Numbered from the stretch's first letter, positions 6,213 through 14,072 are shown. The stretch is DNA of 15,589 nt from Nitrospirota bacterium (GCA_015233265.1 JADFXZ010000035.1:1-15589), one strand, 5' to 3'. Notes: generated by a model from the sequence alone, not told the origin. Numbers and translations are program-made.

Positions 6213-7467
6213 CCTGTCTCCATCCATAGTTTACTACGGCAACCGCTACAGGGAAAGAAAACATTACTGGTACGGCACACAACGCTCGGCTACTCCGAAA
6301 GAGACCTATGACACGATAAAGCCATATTTTAAAGAGGTTGGGCTGACACGCCTGGCAAATATCACAGGGCTTGACCGCATTGGGATACATACTGTGCTTG
6401 CCATTCGTCCAAACAGCTATTATCTGTCTGTTGACGCGGGGAAGGGTTTTACGCTTGAGGCCGCTGAGGTCTCGGCGGCAATGGAGTGCATAGAACGATA
6501 TGTAGGGGAACATGCGACCATTGAGGAGATAAATCTCTCATACAAAGATATAGGCTCATTATATGGTCTTATACCCATAGAGAATCTCCCATTCATAAAC
6601 AAATTAATGTTCAGCGAAAACAGGGCGGACAGATGGGCTATCGGGTATGATATTATTAACAAGCAAGAGGTGGCAGTGCCATACGTGACGGTAAGTATGC
6701 GCGGGCCGCATGACCGGAAAGACGAGCTATATACGTTTATGTTTGGCTCAAACGGGCTTGCCTCCGGCAATACCTTTTTAGAGGCCGTGTATATGGGACT
6801 ATTAGAGACTATAGAACGCGATGCAATAACAAGCCACAGCGTTGCAAGGACTTATATTAACTATAACCCTCCGAGAGTGGATACAAAGACGATAAGGTTT
6901 CCTCTCGTGCTTGACCTAATTAAAAGGATAAAAGAGGCACAGGTGCACGTTGTTATCTACGATTGCACAGTCGATACGGCGATACCGGTTTATCTTGCAT
7001 ATATATACGACCATAACAGAAATATTGGAATCTATAAGGGCTATGGGGCACATCTTGACCCTGAGATAGCTCTGATAAGGGCCATAACGGAGGCCGTTCA
7101 GGGGAGGCTTATATATATATCCGGCTCAAGGGACGATTTTTTCAGGAATAATCTGATATCCCTGAAGTTATCAGACAACCAGCGGCAGATTGAGCGGCTT
7201 GAAGCCATCGCTCCAACAATTGATATCTCAGGGCTGAAGTCTGACTCGACAGACACATTCGAGGAGGACATACTAATATGTCTCGATAGATTGAAGCGTG
7301 CAGGGCTGAACCAGGCCGTAGTCTTTGACCTTACTCCGAAAGGATATAAAGTAAATATCGTCAGGGTAGTGGTGCCAGGGCTTGAGGGTTACGCGTATAA
7401 ATATTACAGTCCGGGGACAAGGGCGCTTAGTTTTGCGCAGTCTCGCTCCGTTGCGCACAAATACTGA
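6199..7467 (+). CDS. YcaO-family enzyme 2 (TfuA-associated, putative thioamidation)
   Basis: A 422-residue YcaO protein clearly paralogous to YcaO 1 along its whole length (shared VGLTRL..ITGLD.IGI, GSNGLASGN, IERDAI, GSRDD). All expected ATP-site residues are present: K82 in AGKG, E96 and E99 in MECIERY with R100, N191 and E195 in SGN.FLE, and E203, E206, R207 in LLETIERD. A TEAVQGR segment occurs near residue 294. It therefore looks the more canonical of the pair. The start is either GTG 6199 or ATG 6205 (two residues shorter); neither has a good Shine-Dalgarno and both lie inside the end of tfuA, so translation is probably coupled. The two YcaOs may act on different residues of the core, or form a heteromer in which one is catalytic. 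Amide-to-thioamide conversion is inferred from the adjacent TfuA; Ser-derived oxazoline formation is an alternative. Confidence 0.92.
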   Translation: MEMDSLSPSIVYYGNRYRERKHYWYGTQRSATPKETYDTIKPYFKEVGLTRLANITGLDRIGIHTVLAIRPNSYYLSVDAGKGFTLEAAEVSAAMECIERYVGEHATIEEINLSYKDIGSLYGLIPIENLPFINKLMFSENRADRWAIGYDIINKQEVAVPYVTVSMRGPHDRKDELYTFMFGSNGLASGNTFLEAVYMGLLETIERDAITSHSVARTYINYNPPRVDTKTIRFPLVLDLIKRIKEAQVHVVIYDCTVDTAIPVYLAYIYDHNRNIGIYKGYGAHLDPEIALIRAITEAVQGRLIYISGSRDDFFRNNLISLKLSDNQRQIERLEAIAPTIDISGLKSDSTDTFEEDILICLDRLKRAGLNQAVVFDLTPKGYKVNIVRVVVPGLEGYAYKYYSPGTRALSFAQSRSVAHKY

Positions 7468-7476
7468 AATAACGGC

Positions 7477-7647
7477 ATGGCTGCACCCCCAATCACCGTA
7501 CTTAGGCCCGACAGAGAGAGCGAACTTGTCAGCGCCGGTTTTTTTACAAACGATTACGCTAGGAATCTCCTGCCTGATATCAAAATCGACTACGTTTCGT
7601 TGACCGCATGGTGCAACAGTGTAATTGGAGATTCTCTATGGGTATAA
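7477..7647 (+). CDS. N-terminal fragment of the glycosyltransferase, ended by in-frame TAA
   Basis: A 56-codon frame begins at ATG 7477, nine bases after the YcaO 2 stop, and ends at TAA 7645-7647. It is in exactly the same frame as the glycosyltransferase ORF that resumes at ATG 7651, one codon after the stop. The fragment reads ITVLRP near its start, then FFTNDYARNLL and IKIDYVSLTAW. That order resembles the first strand, helix and second strand of a GT-B N-terminal domain, which the downstream ORF lacks. It most likely encodes the first part of a single protein broken by one nonsense change. No good ribosome site is seen, so translation probably depends on coupling to ycaO 2. A separate short peptide cannot be excluded. 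Confidence 0.5.
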   Translation: MAAPPITVLRPDRESELVSAGFFTNDYARNLLPDIKIDYVSLTAWCNSVIGDSLWV

Positions 7648-7650
7648 GTA

Positions 7651-9420
7651 ATGGGCGATATTAGAAACCAGCACACAATCGAAACCGCTGCTAAACGATT
7701 TAAAGAATTGACCAAAGGATACGATTATTTCAATCCAAGCTACGAGCTGATACCGTTTATTCCATATATACTTTACCTGAGAAATATATCCTGCTCCAGA
7801 ATAAGGCTGATGTTTACAGCTCACGCCCCCGGTTGTTATTCGATGGAGTATGTGCTGATGAGATTGCTGTTGATTGACGGCGATGTTATTATCGCACCAA
7901 GTGAAAGCGGAAAAAAGACCATAGAGTTCCTGTGTGGAGGACTTTCGCCATTTTTAGAGTCGCTGCCACATCCAATTCATCCCCTGCCACCTGCCGCTGG
8001 AAAGCCTTCAGGAAGATTCAATGGACATTTAGCCACTCTGTCGAGAATCGACCCCGGCAAACTGATACATCGCCAGGTTGAGGCAATGTCGATTTTAAAG
8101 GATAAAAGAAACACCTTGAAAATGGAGATTGCAGGCCCATTAAAAAATACCAACACAGGGGATTACCATCATTACGCGCTGCTTTTAAAAGAGAAACTCA
8201 CCGCACTCAGACTCAACCGCAGAGTCCGGTTGCATGACACCATAACGGGAGGCGAGGCCAAGTCACGTTTTCTATCAGGGGCGCGGATGCTGATTTGCCT
8301 GTCTGCAACAATAGAGGAGGCATATCCAAAATCTGCCGTCGAGGCGCTCGGTCTGGGCATTCCTGTAGTCGGAACACGCTGGGACGGGTTACCCGAGGTT
8401 GTCGGCGGCTGCGGCAGATTGATAGATGTGAATGAGGTTAATAACGGCGGCGGGGTCGACGTCGCCCCTGAAAGTATTGCAGGGGCAGTAGAGATGCTCA
8501 TCGACGACATGCCGGAGGCCGCCGAGTGTAAAGAACAAGCGCAGAGGTTTTCACCTCAGAGGATAAGACCGCTGTACAAGGAGGTATTATCGAGGCATTT
8601 GGGCAAGGTTAACAGTGGAGGCCTTGATATCGACGCCGCTAAGGACATATGCGCGGCACCGGAGTGGGGGCTGCTTAGTGTAACGGCGCCATTGTCAAAT
8701 CTTTCGTGGCAGGAGGTCTTCTCTATCCACTTAGATGAGATAACCCAAATCAGAAGGAGGTGGCAGGCAGACAAAGACGGCGATACCACATCGGGGATGA
8801 ACTTAAGGGGGATGTTGTGCTCAGGGACACTCAGACCGCTGGAGAAATTCCTTTCCTTTGCCTGTGCGGACAGATATAACAAACACCCTTGTGAAGAATT
8901 CTCAGGCGGCGATTTTTATATAAAAATATATAATGCTATAAAATCCCCCTCTACTCAGACTTCAAAACAGATATGTCTTAATCAGCTGCTTACAGACTGC
9001 AAAGGGGAACTTTTTGTAGATGGACTAGAGGGATTATTGCAAAATGGACAAATCACCTCAGGCCTGACCTATCTTATTATAGAGGGAGAAATACTAAAGG
9101 GCGATTATGACAAGGCATATGCAATGTGTATTGGGGATATTTCATTCAGGGAAGCCGATCATTTTAGGGTGAGGCAATTGGCCAAGCTATGCCGAATAAT
9201 GAAAAAGCCTGATCTGGCGCTGCCCGCTATAAGGCAGTGGCTTAATAGTTATCCCTACGGTGTTCACTCTGCCGAAATATGGCTTGACAGGTGTATAAAT
9301 GCCGCAATGGCTGGCAAGGGATATACAAGAGAGGCAAAACGATCATTTCACATTTCACGCAGACTAATTGGCAGATCAAATATACTAGATAGAGTCGAAA
9401 AAGAATTTCTCAACCCGTAA
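7651..9420 (+). CDS. GT4-like glycosyltransferase with C-terminal helical domain (N-terminally cut by a stop)
   Basis: A 589-residue frame. The GT-B C-terminal domain is clear: LATLSRIDPGKLIHRQVEAM (about 128-147), LKMEIAGP, RVRLHD, LICLSATIEEAYPKSAVEALG with the family EX7E pair E223 and E231, IPVVGTRWDGLPEVVGG, then an APESIAGAVEML segment. Before it, FTAHAPGCYSMEYVL and DVIIAPSESGKKTIEFL belong to the N-terminal half, but its first ~55 residues lie in the separate frame just upstream. About residues 330-589 form a helical region resembling a TPR-like repeat fold, with no catalytic motif seen. ATG 7651 has no Shine-Dalgarno, which supports it not being the true start. It may glycosylate the peptide (the core has four Ser) or belong to surface polysaccharide synthesis; clustering favours the former only weakly. 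The family call is strong; functionality is doubtful unless the stop is read through or is an assembly error. Confidence 0.82.
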   Translation: MGDIRNQHTIETAAKRFKELTKGYDYFNPSYELIPFIPYILYLRNISCSRIRLMFTAHAPGCYSMEYVLMRLLLIDGDVIIAPSESGKKTIEFLCGGLSPFLESLPHPIHPLPPAAGKPSGRFNGHLATLSRIDPGKLIHRQVEAMSILKDKRNTLKMEIAGPLKNTNTGDYHHYALLLKEKLTALRLNRRVRLHDTITGGEAKSRFLSGARMLICLSATIEEAYPKSAVEALGLGIPVVGTRWDGLPEVVGGCGRLIDVNEVNNGGGVDVAPESIAGAVEMLIDDMPEAAECKEQAQRFSPQRIRPLYKEVLSRHLGKVNSGGLDIDAAKDICAAPEWGLLSVTAPLSNLSWQEVFSIHLDEITQIRRRWQADKDGDTTSGMNLRGMLCSGTLRPLEKFLSFACADRYNKHPCEEFSGGDFYIKIYNAIKSPSTQTSKQICLNQLLTDCKGELFVDGLEGLLQNGQITSGLTYLIIEGEILKGDYDKAYAMCIGDISFREADHFRVRQLAKLCRIMKKPDLALPAIRQWLNSYPYGVHSAEIWLDRCINAAMAGKGYTREAKRSFHISRRLIGRSNILDRVEKEFLNP

Positions 9421-9591
9421 ACTAAACCAAAGGCATGGAACTGTTAGCTGTGTCGCGGGGCATGATAAAATGTACCACAAATAGGGGGCAATTCATGATC
9501 CTATAAAAAGCAGTTGAATTATGAGATAGGGAAAAAATAATATATAAGACGAGGAGTTACGGCAAAAAATAGAAGAAGGAGAACTCACCCA

Positions 9592-10011
9592 ATGGGAGAA
9601 GAGCAAAACAAAGGAGAATTGAAGAAAAGTCATGATATCAGTGATGTACTGGGTACATTGTTGTTATCGGTATTAGCGGGTCAGAGACGGTATGCCCATA
9701 TAACTGCGATCCGCGGTGATGGAATAAATCCGGAATTATTAGGGATGACGAAGGTAGTAAGCGAGGACTCAGCGAGGCGTGCCCTAAAGGGAATGGATGA
9801 ACAGAAAGGAATAGAGTGCTTAGAATCTCAATTGTCAAGGGTAACAAGGCCAGCCTTATCTATAGTACAGTGGATACTGGATATTGATGCAACGGTCAAA
9901 TGTCTCTACGGCAAGCAGGAAGGAGCGGTAGTTGGGTACAATCCTATCAAACCTGGCCGCCCCTGCCATAGCTATCACAGCTATTTTATGGCAAATACAC
10001 GCGACACTTAA
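9592..10011 (+). pseudogene. IS1380-type transposase, N-terminal fragment
   Basis: A 139-residue frame with the pattern of IS1380-family transposases: ISDVLGTLLLSVLAGQRRYAHI, LLGMTKVVSEDSARRAL, and the first catalytic-Asp region WILDIDATVK (D99), then GKQEGAVVGYNPIKPGRP and YHSYFMANTR. Whole family members are roughly 400-500 residues long; this one stops right after MANTR with RDT and TAA, so the two later acidic residues and the C-terminal two-thirds are gone. It cannot transpose by itself. A GGAG precedes ATG 9592. Inverted GTGTCGCG (9450-9457) and CGCGACAC (10000-10007) bracket it and may be the ends of an internally deleted element. Confidence 0.8.
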
Positions 10012-10182
10012 CTGCCGTTTTTAGGATTATTGGACATTGATGTCAAGGGCTAATTCCGGGCTGACACAGTTTAGTTAATAGACCAACATTTGCGGGTGTT
10101 GACGGCGTCTCATATCAGCGTTCACTTAGAGATGATTGGCCGTGAGATATTAACTGGATACCATTAGGGATATGTTACCGTC

Positions 10183-10228
10183 AAAACTAAAAAGGCCATA
10201 CCCCCTCATCATAAAGGAGTATGGCCTT
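10183..10228 (-). terminator. Intrinsic terminator of hppA
   Basis: On the minus strand, just past the hppA stop, AAGGCCATAC and its perfect complement GTATGGCCTT (10219-10228 and 10192-10201) form a 10-bp stem with a loop that can pair further through GG/CC. It is followed by a T-rich run reading TTTTTAGTTTTG. On the plus strand a weaker run (ATTGTATTT) follows, so some two-way activity is possible. Confidence 0.85.
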
Positions 10229-10235
10229 ATTGTAT

Positions 10236-12380
10236 TTAGATAAATAGTGGTGCCAGAACCAGTGTTACCGTTGATAACAGCTTTATCAAGACGTGCAGTG
10301 ACGGGCCGGCTGTGTCCTTAAATGGATCGCCTACCGTGTCGCCTACTACCGCCGCTTTGTGCGTATCCGAACCCTTGCCACCGAGCTCGCCAGTTTCTAT
10401 GAATTTCTTCGCATTATCCCATGCGCCGCCGCCGTTGTTTAAGAAGGTCGCCATCAGAATTCCGGCTATCGTTCCTACCATCAGCATCGAGGCTACCGCC
10501 TCCGCACCCGCGCCCATTTGCTTAAACAACACTCCGACTAAAATCGGCGTCAATACAGCAACCAAACCCGGTATTACCATTTCCTTCAGCGCACCCTTGG
10601 TCACTATGTCAACACACCTGCCGTAGTCCGGCTTTGATGTCCCGGCAAGTATCCCAGGGTTTTCCCTAAACTGATCCCTCACGTCCCATATTACATAATA
10701 GGCCGCCTTTCCAACCGCCCTGATTGCAAGCGCAGAAAATATAAACACTAACGCAGCACCGAGCAGCGCTCCAACAAACACCACCGGCTGCGCTAAATCT
10801 ACGCTCTTAATAGGATGACCGTAGTTTTCAACTTCGTCAAGGTATGCCCTAAAGAGCAGGAACGAGGCCAGCGCCGCTGAGGCAATCGCGTATCCCTTCG
10901 TCAGTGCCTTTGTCGTATTGCCTGCCGCGTCCAGACAGTCGGTTCTGTCTCTTACCGCCTTGGGCTGGTCGGTCATTTCTATTATTCCACCGGCGTTGTC
11001 TGAGATAGGCCCAAATGTGTCCATCGCCAATATATAAGCAGCCGGTCCCAGCATTCCCATTGTGGCTACCGCGGTGCCAAATATACCAGCGTTTGGAAAT
11101 CCAGATGCCTGCCCCAGATAATAGGCCGCCAATATGGATATCGAGATAACTATCGCCGAAGGGGCGGTACACTCCAATCCCATCGCAATACCCGTGATGA
11201 TGTTCGTTGCAGGCCCAGTCTGTGAGGCGTTTGCTATCTCTCGCACAGGCCGAAACCTATACTCTGTGTAGTACTCCGTGATATAAATAAACCCAACACT
11301 GGTTGCAACTCCAACAACCCCGGCGAAAAACAAGTAAAGCCACGCATGCGGGGCGCTGGGGTGGAAAAACAACCACTTACTTGCAACAAACAATCCAATC
11401 ACGGTAAAGAACACAGTAATAAAGTATCCCTTGTTTAATCCGTGCATAGGGTCTTCGCCACACTCTACCTTGACCATCAGAATCCCAATGATAGAGGCAA
11501 TTATTCCAAATGCCCTCGCTAAAAGTGGAAATAACATAACGCCAATTATCCACACAGGGTCTTGAGTCACAGCCTTTGCCATAACACCGGCAAGTATCAT
11601 AGCCCCTATGTTCTCAGCCGCCGTGGACTCGAACAAGTCCGCTCCACGTCCTGCGCAGTCTCCAACATTATCGCCAACCAGGTCGGCAATAACGGCAGGG
11701 TTGCGCGGGTCGTCCTCCGGAATTCCAGCCTCTACTTTACCAACGAGGTCAGCCCCGACATCCGCCGCCTTCGTGTAGATTCCACCGCCAAGCTGCGCAA
11801 ACAGGGCTACAAAGGATGCCCCAAACCCATATCCTACGATCATAAATGGAATCTTTGTAGCCTCGACTCCGCTGAAAATCTTCACCAGCATATAAAGCCC
11901 GGCAACTCCTAAAAGGCTCATCGAGACAACCATCAGCCCCGATACCGCACCGCCGCGAAGCGCTATGCGTAGTGCGTCATTCACACTGGTTATCGCCGCC
12001 GCCGCCGTTCTGATGTTACTTCTGATGCTGACCCACATGCCGATAAACCCTGCAAAGAGAGAACACACCGCCCCAAACAAAAATGACAGCGTTATCCACA
12101 TCGCCAGGGCCATTCTTGATTCGACTGGATCAAAACTCTGATGCTCACGTATCATGCCATATCCAATAAACAGGGCTGCCGCAACCATCAACGCCAAAAT
12201 TGTAATTGTCTTATACTGTCTTTTCAAAAAGGCGTTAGCGCCCTCTTTAATGGCATCCGATATCGCACGCATCGGTGCCGTGCCGTCGCTCTTTGACATA
12301 ACCCACTTGGCGAGCATCAAAGCAGCAACAAGCCCAACAACACTGATCCCTATGATTAGAGTCAGCAAAAGGTTTTCCAT
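10236..12380 (-). CDS. hppA: Membrane-bound proton-translocating pyrophosphatase (K+-independent type)
   Basis: A 714-residue polytopic inner-membrane protein that couples hydrolysis of pyrophosphate to ion pumping, recovering energy from biosynthetic PPi. Signatures are intact: DVGADLVGKVE (207-217), DNVGDCAGRGADLFES (237-252), DNAGGIIEM, and GDTVGDPFKDTAGPS near residue 680. The segment GNTTKALTKG carries Lys (K491) where K+-dependent enzymes have Ala, which places it in the K+-independent, mostly H+-pumping group. About 15-16 hydrophobic segments are expected and enough are visible; length is normal for the family. ATG 12380 is chosen over 12416 because AGGAGA (12388-12393) lies seven bases upstream and MENLLLTLI begins the first membrane helix. 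It has its own promoter and terminator and is divergent from its surroundings, so it is not part of the RiPP cluster. Function is confident; H+ versus Na+ specificity is inferred from the Lys. Confidence 0.96.
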   Translation of the reverse strand: MENLLLTLIIGISVVGLVAALMLAKWVMSKSDGTAPMRAISDAIKEGANAFLKRQYKTITILALMVAAALFIGYGMIREHQSFDPVESRMALAMWITLSFLFGAVCSLFAGFIGMWVSIRSNIRTAAAAITSVNDALRIALRGGAVSGLMVVSMSLLGVAGLYMLVKIFSGVEATKIPFMIVGYGFGASFVALFAQLGGGIYTKAADVGADLVGKVEAGIPEDDPRNPAVIADLVGDNVGDCAGRGADLFESTAAENIGAMILAGVMAKAVTQDPVWIIGVMLFPLLARAFGIIASIIGILMVKVECGEDPMHGLNKGYFITVFFTVIGLFVASKWLFFHPSAPHAWLYLFFAGVVGVATSVGFIYITEYYTEYRFRPVREIANASQTGPATNIITGIAMGLECTAPSAIVISISILAAYYLGQASGFPNAGIFGTAVATMGMLGPAAYILAMDTFGPISDNAGGIIEMTDQPKAVRDRTDCLDAAGNTTKALTKGYAIASAALASFLLFRAYLDEVENYGHPIKSVDLAQPVVFVGALLGAALVFIFSALAIRAVGKAAYYVIWDVRDQFRENPGILAGTSKPDYGRCVDIVTKGALKEMVIPGLVAVLTPILVGVLFKQMGAGAEAVASMLMVGTIAGILMATFLNNGGGAWDNAKKFIETGELGGKGSDTHKAAVVGDTVGDPFKDTAGPSLHVLIKLLSTVTLVLAPLFI

Positions 12381-12411
12381 AAAAAAATCTCCTTCTCCCA
12401 AATTTATTCTT

Positions 12412-12428
12412 GTCATACTATGTATGAC
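12412..12428 (-). promoter_or_regulatory. Perfect inverted repeat in the hppA leader (operator or hairpin candidate)
   Basis: GTCATAC (12412-12418), a 3-base spacer, and GTATGAC (12422-12428) form a perfect 7-bp inverted repeat. It lies between the predicted hppA start of transcription (near 12443) and its ribosome site (12388-12393). It could bind a dimeric regulator downstream of the promoter or fold in the mRNA leader. It has no T-run. Confidence 0.45.
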
Positions 12429-12449
12429 CCACGTACATTATGAATTTCC

Positions 12450-12479
12450 AGTATATACCTATAGGGCTGGATTTGTCAA
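12450..12479 (-). promoter_or_regulatory. Sigma-70-type promoter of hppA
   Basis: Read on the minus strand: TTGACA (12474-12479), 18 bases, then TATACT (12450-12455). The -35 box is consensus and the -10 box matches five of six. This places the start of transcription about 60 bases before the hppA ATG. Confidence 0.7.
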
Positions 12480-12632
12480 CTGAAAATTGCCATATACAAA
12501 TTGCCACAAAACAGCAATTCCCAATGAGACCTCTGGAGTTAAAAACATGGAAACATGGCAGGGCAACTCAACTGAAATGGCGGCAAAGGACTCTACCTTT
12601 CGCCCGTTAACTACGTAGGTCGAAAAATACTG

Positions 12633-12668
12633 AGGGCGGAGCTGCCCGGTATCAGGCAGCGCCGCCCT
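12633..12668. repeat. Strong GC hairpin at the junction with the truncated istB
   Basis: AGGGCGG (12633-12639), a mismatch, and GCTGCC (12641-12646) pair with GGCAGC (12655-12660), a mismatch, and CCGCCCT (12662-12668), giving 13 pairs with an 8-base loop. It ends exactly where recognisable IstB coding sequence begins. On the minus strand it is followed by CAGTATTTTTCG, so it could act as a leftward terminator. It may instead be the end of whatever element truncated istB. Confidence 0.55.
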
Positions 12669-12950
12669 ATGAGTCTGACATACCTTCTCGTTATAGAAGA
12701 CTGGGGTTTTGAAACTCTTAATGACACCCAAAGGGTAGACTTATTCGAAGTAATAGAAGACCGCCACGGTATCCAGTCAACTATTATGATAAGTCAGTAC
12801 CCTGTGGCCGACTGGCACAACTTTGTGGGCGAACCTACCATCGCTGATGCTATCCTTGATAGAATCGTACATAACGCCCATAAGATAAGTCTGCAAGGAG
12901 AATCAATGAGAAAAACAAGGGCAGCGTTGACCCATGCGTCTAAACCTTAA
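12669..12950 (+). pseudogene. istB: IstB-like helper ATPase of an IS21-family element, 3' fragment
   Basis: A 93-residue frame matching the C-terminal third of IstB, the AAA+ ATPase that helps IS21 transposition. The Walker B region is YLLVIEDWG (5-13); then come QRVDLFEVIEDRHG, the sensor-like STIMISQYPVADWH (37-50), and the conserved tail EPTIADAILDRIVHNAHKI and GESMRKTRA. Walker A and everything before it are missing, and the IstA transposase is absent, so this is a relic cut at its 5' side near 12668. The frame runs open upstream to a TGA at 12573 but the added residues do not look like IstB. Confidence 0.88.
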
Positions 12951-13129
12951 AGGCATAAAAGGTGTGGGAAAGGTTAGAGACATCTACCAAGCCGCGATGA
13001 GACTGCGGCATAAAAGAAACAGATTGGTTAAAAGGTAAGGATTAACGGATTTTGGATTCATGAAAAAATGTTTGACCCAATCCGACCTGTAAATGTACGA
13101 TAACGCTGTCCAGTGTTGAGATGGTTTCT

Positions 13130-13173
13130 CAGGTGGTCGACATGACCGGAACAGGTGGACGGTTTCGCCGGAA
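13130..13173. repeat. Two tandem 22-bp repeats, probable IS21 right-end repeats
   Basis: Two adjoining units share CAGGTGG-N9-CCGGAA: 13130-13151 and 13152-13173, followed by TACGCAG. They lie 180 bases after the istB fragment. IS21-family elements are known to carry repeated motifs near their termini, so these are probably the remaining right end of the same element. The exact element boundary is not visible. Confidence 0.55.
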
Positions 13174-13200
13174 TACGCAGATAATATCAAAAAGACTGGT

Positions 13201-13550
13201 GGCCACGTCGGCGATCCTGTAAAATCAACTACTTGAGTCTAATAGAAATTCCCAGCAAAAGTAAAGCATTCCACATTGAATATTTACACATGGATGACTT
13301 CAGCTTGGGCGGTATGTTTTTTTGACTCATCTAATGCTTATCGATATCTATTTCCCAATCTCTTACACGTATGTCACATATTCTTGAAGCTGCAATATGC
13401 AGGGGAATTAAGGTGATACAATACTTAATTCTTGACAGATATACAATTCAAAGGCAGGAGCAAACGTATTACTTAAAGCAAAGATAGGTGTGTTGATTTA
13501 TTTTGAGCAAACGGAGCATTCTCTGACAATCGCAGACACTAAAGTCAATT
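13201..13550. other. Gene-poor stretch, nothing supported
   Basis: This 350-base A+T-rich stretch shows no convincing gene. The longest plausible plus-strand frame is 38 codons from ATG 13371 to TAG 13487 (MSHILEAAICRGIKV...), without a ribosome site or a family I recognise. No RNA gene or terminator was seen. Confidence 0.5.
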
Positions 13551-14072
13551 TCAATCCTCGAAAATGTCTTTGATATTGATTTGCAGCCCCTCGATGACCT
13601 TAGACGTAACCATGCCCTCAGCTTCGGCGTAGGAATGGAGCTTATACTTGCCTTCCTCAATGGTAAAGACTTCAAATATTTTAAGCTCCGGGATGATTAT
13701 CCAATATTCAGGGACGCCATATTTTTCGTATATCTCTTTCTTTACATCGGTATCCCATCTGAATGACCCTTGTGAAACTATCTCACAAATCATATCCGGC
13801 ACACCTCGTATCCAATCCTGAATGATCGCCGTGTTTTCTTTCCTGATAAACAATATATCGGGCTGAAGCCTGTTTAAGCCTTCTTCAAGGATTACGTCAA
13901 GAGGGGAGAACAAAACTCGGCCTAAGCCCTTTTGTCCTACGTGTCTATCCACTTGTCTAAAGAGATTGCCGCTGATTATCTGATGTTTACTAAAAGGGCT
14001 GGGCGACACCACTTCCTCCCCGTTGATTATCTCCGTCAAATCTAAATCCCGTTCGATTGTCAGCGCTTCCAT
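13551..14072 (-). CDS. Uma2-family (DUF820) PD-(D/E)XK-fold putative endonuclease
   Basis: A 173-residue protein of the Uma2/DUF820 family, a widespread group with a restriction-nuclease-like fold and no settled cellular role. The pattern is typical: INGEEVVSPSPFSKHQ (16-31), LFSPLDVIL (54-62), QPDILFI with D72, PDMICEIVSQGS (92-103) with E97 as the likely second acidic ligand, KKEIYEKYGVPEYWIIIPE (111-129), and a C-terminal strand region. In many members the third motif reads EVLSPST; here it is EIVSQGS. ATG 14072 starts the conserved N-terminus but has only a distant GAAGG. Length is normal, so it is probably intact. It is a single-gene unit with no clear tie to its neighbours; such genes are common in mobile, repeat-rich regions. 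Confidence 0.85.
   Translation of the reverse strand: MEALTIERDLDLTEIINGEEVVSPSPFSKHQIISGNLFRQVDRHVGQKGLGRVLFSPLDVILEEGLNRLQPDILFIRKENTAIIQDWIRGVPDMICEIVSQGSFRWDTDVKKEIYEKYGVPEYWIIIPELKIFEVFTIEEGKYKLHSYAEAEGMVTSKVIEGLQINIKDIFED

Noticed and set aside
7382..7603. Plus-strand 73-residue frame overlapping the ycaO 2 end
   Set aside because: It overlaps the end of YcaO 2 and the in-register N-terminal glycosyltransferase frame, and has no family pattern or ribosome site.
10033..10044. GACAT-TG-ATGTC palindrome downstream of the transposase fragment
   Set aside because: Short enough to occur by chance and not tied to any start or end of a gene.
10849..11172. Minus-strand 107-residue frame inside hppA
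   Set aside because: It is out of frame with an intact, strongly conserved pyrophosphatase and matches nothing.
12984..13190. Minus-strand 68-residue frame
   Set aside because: It lies across the IS21 end repeats, has no ribosome site and no recognisable motif.
13371..13487. 38-codon plus-strand frame (MSHILEAAICRG...)
   Set aside because: Too short, without a ribosome site or known family; listed only within the gene-poor stretch.
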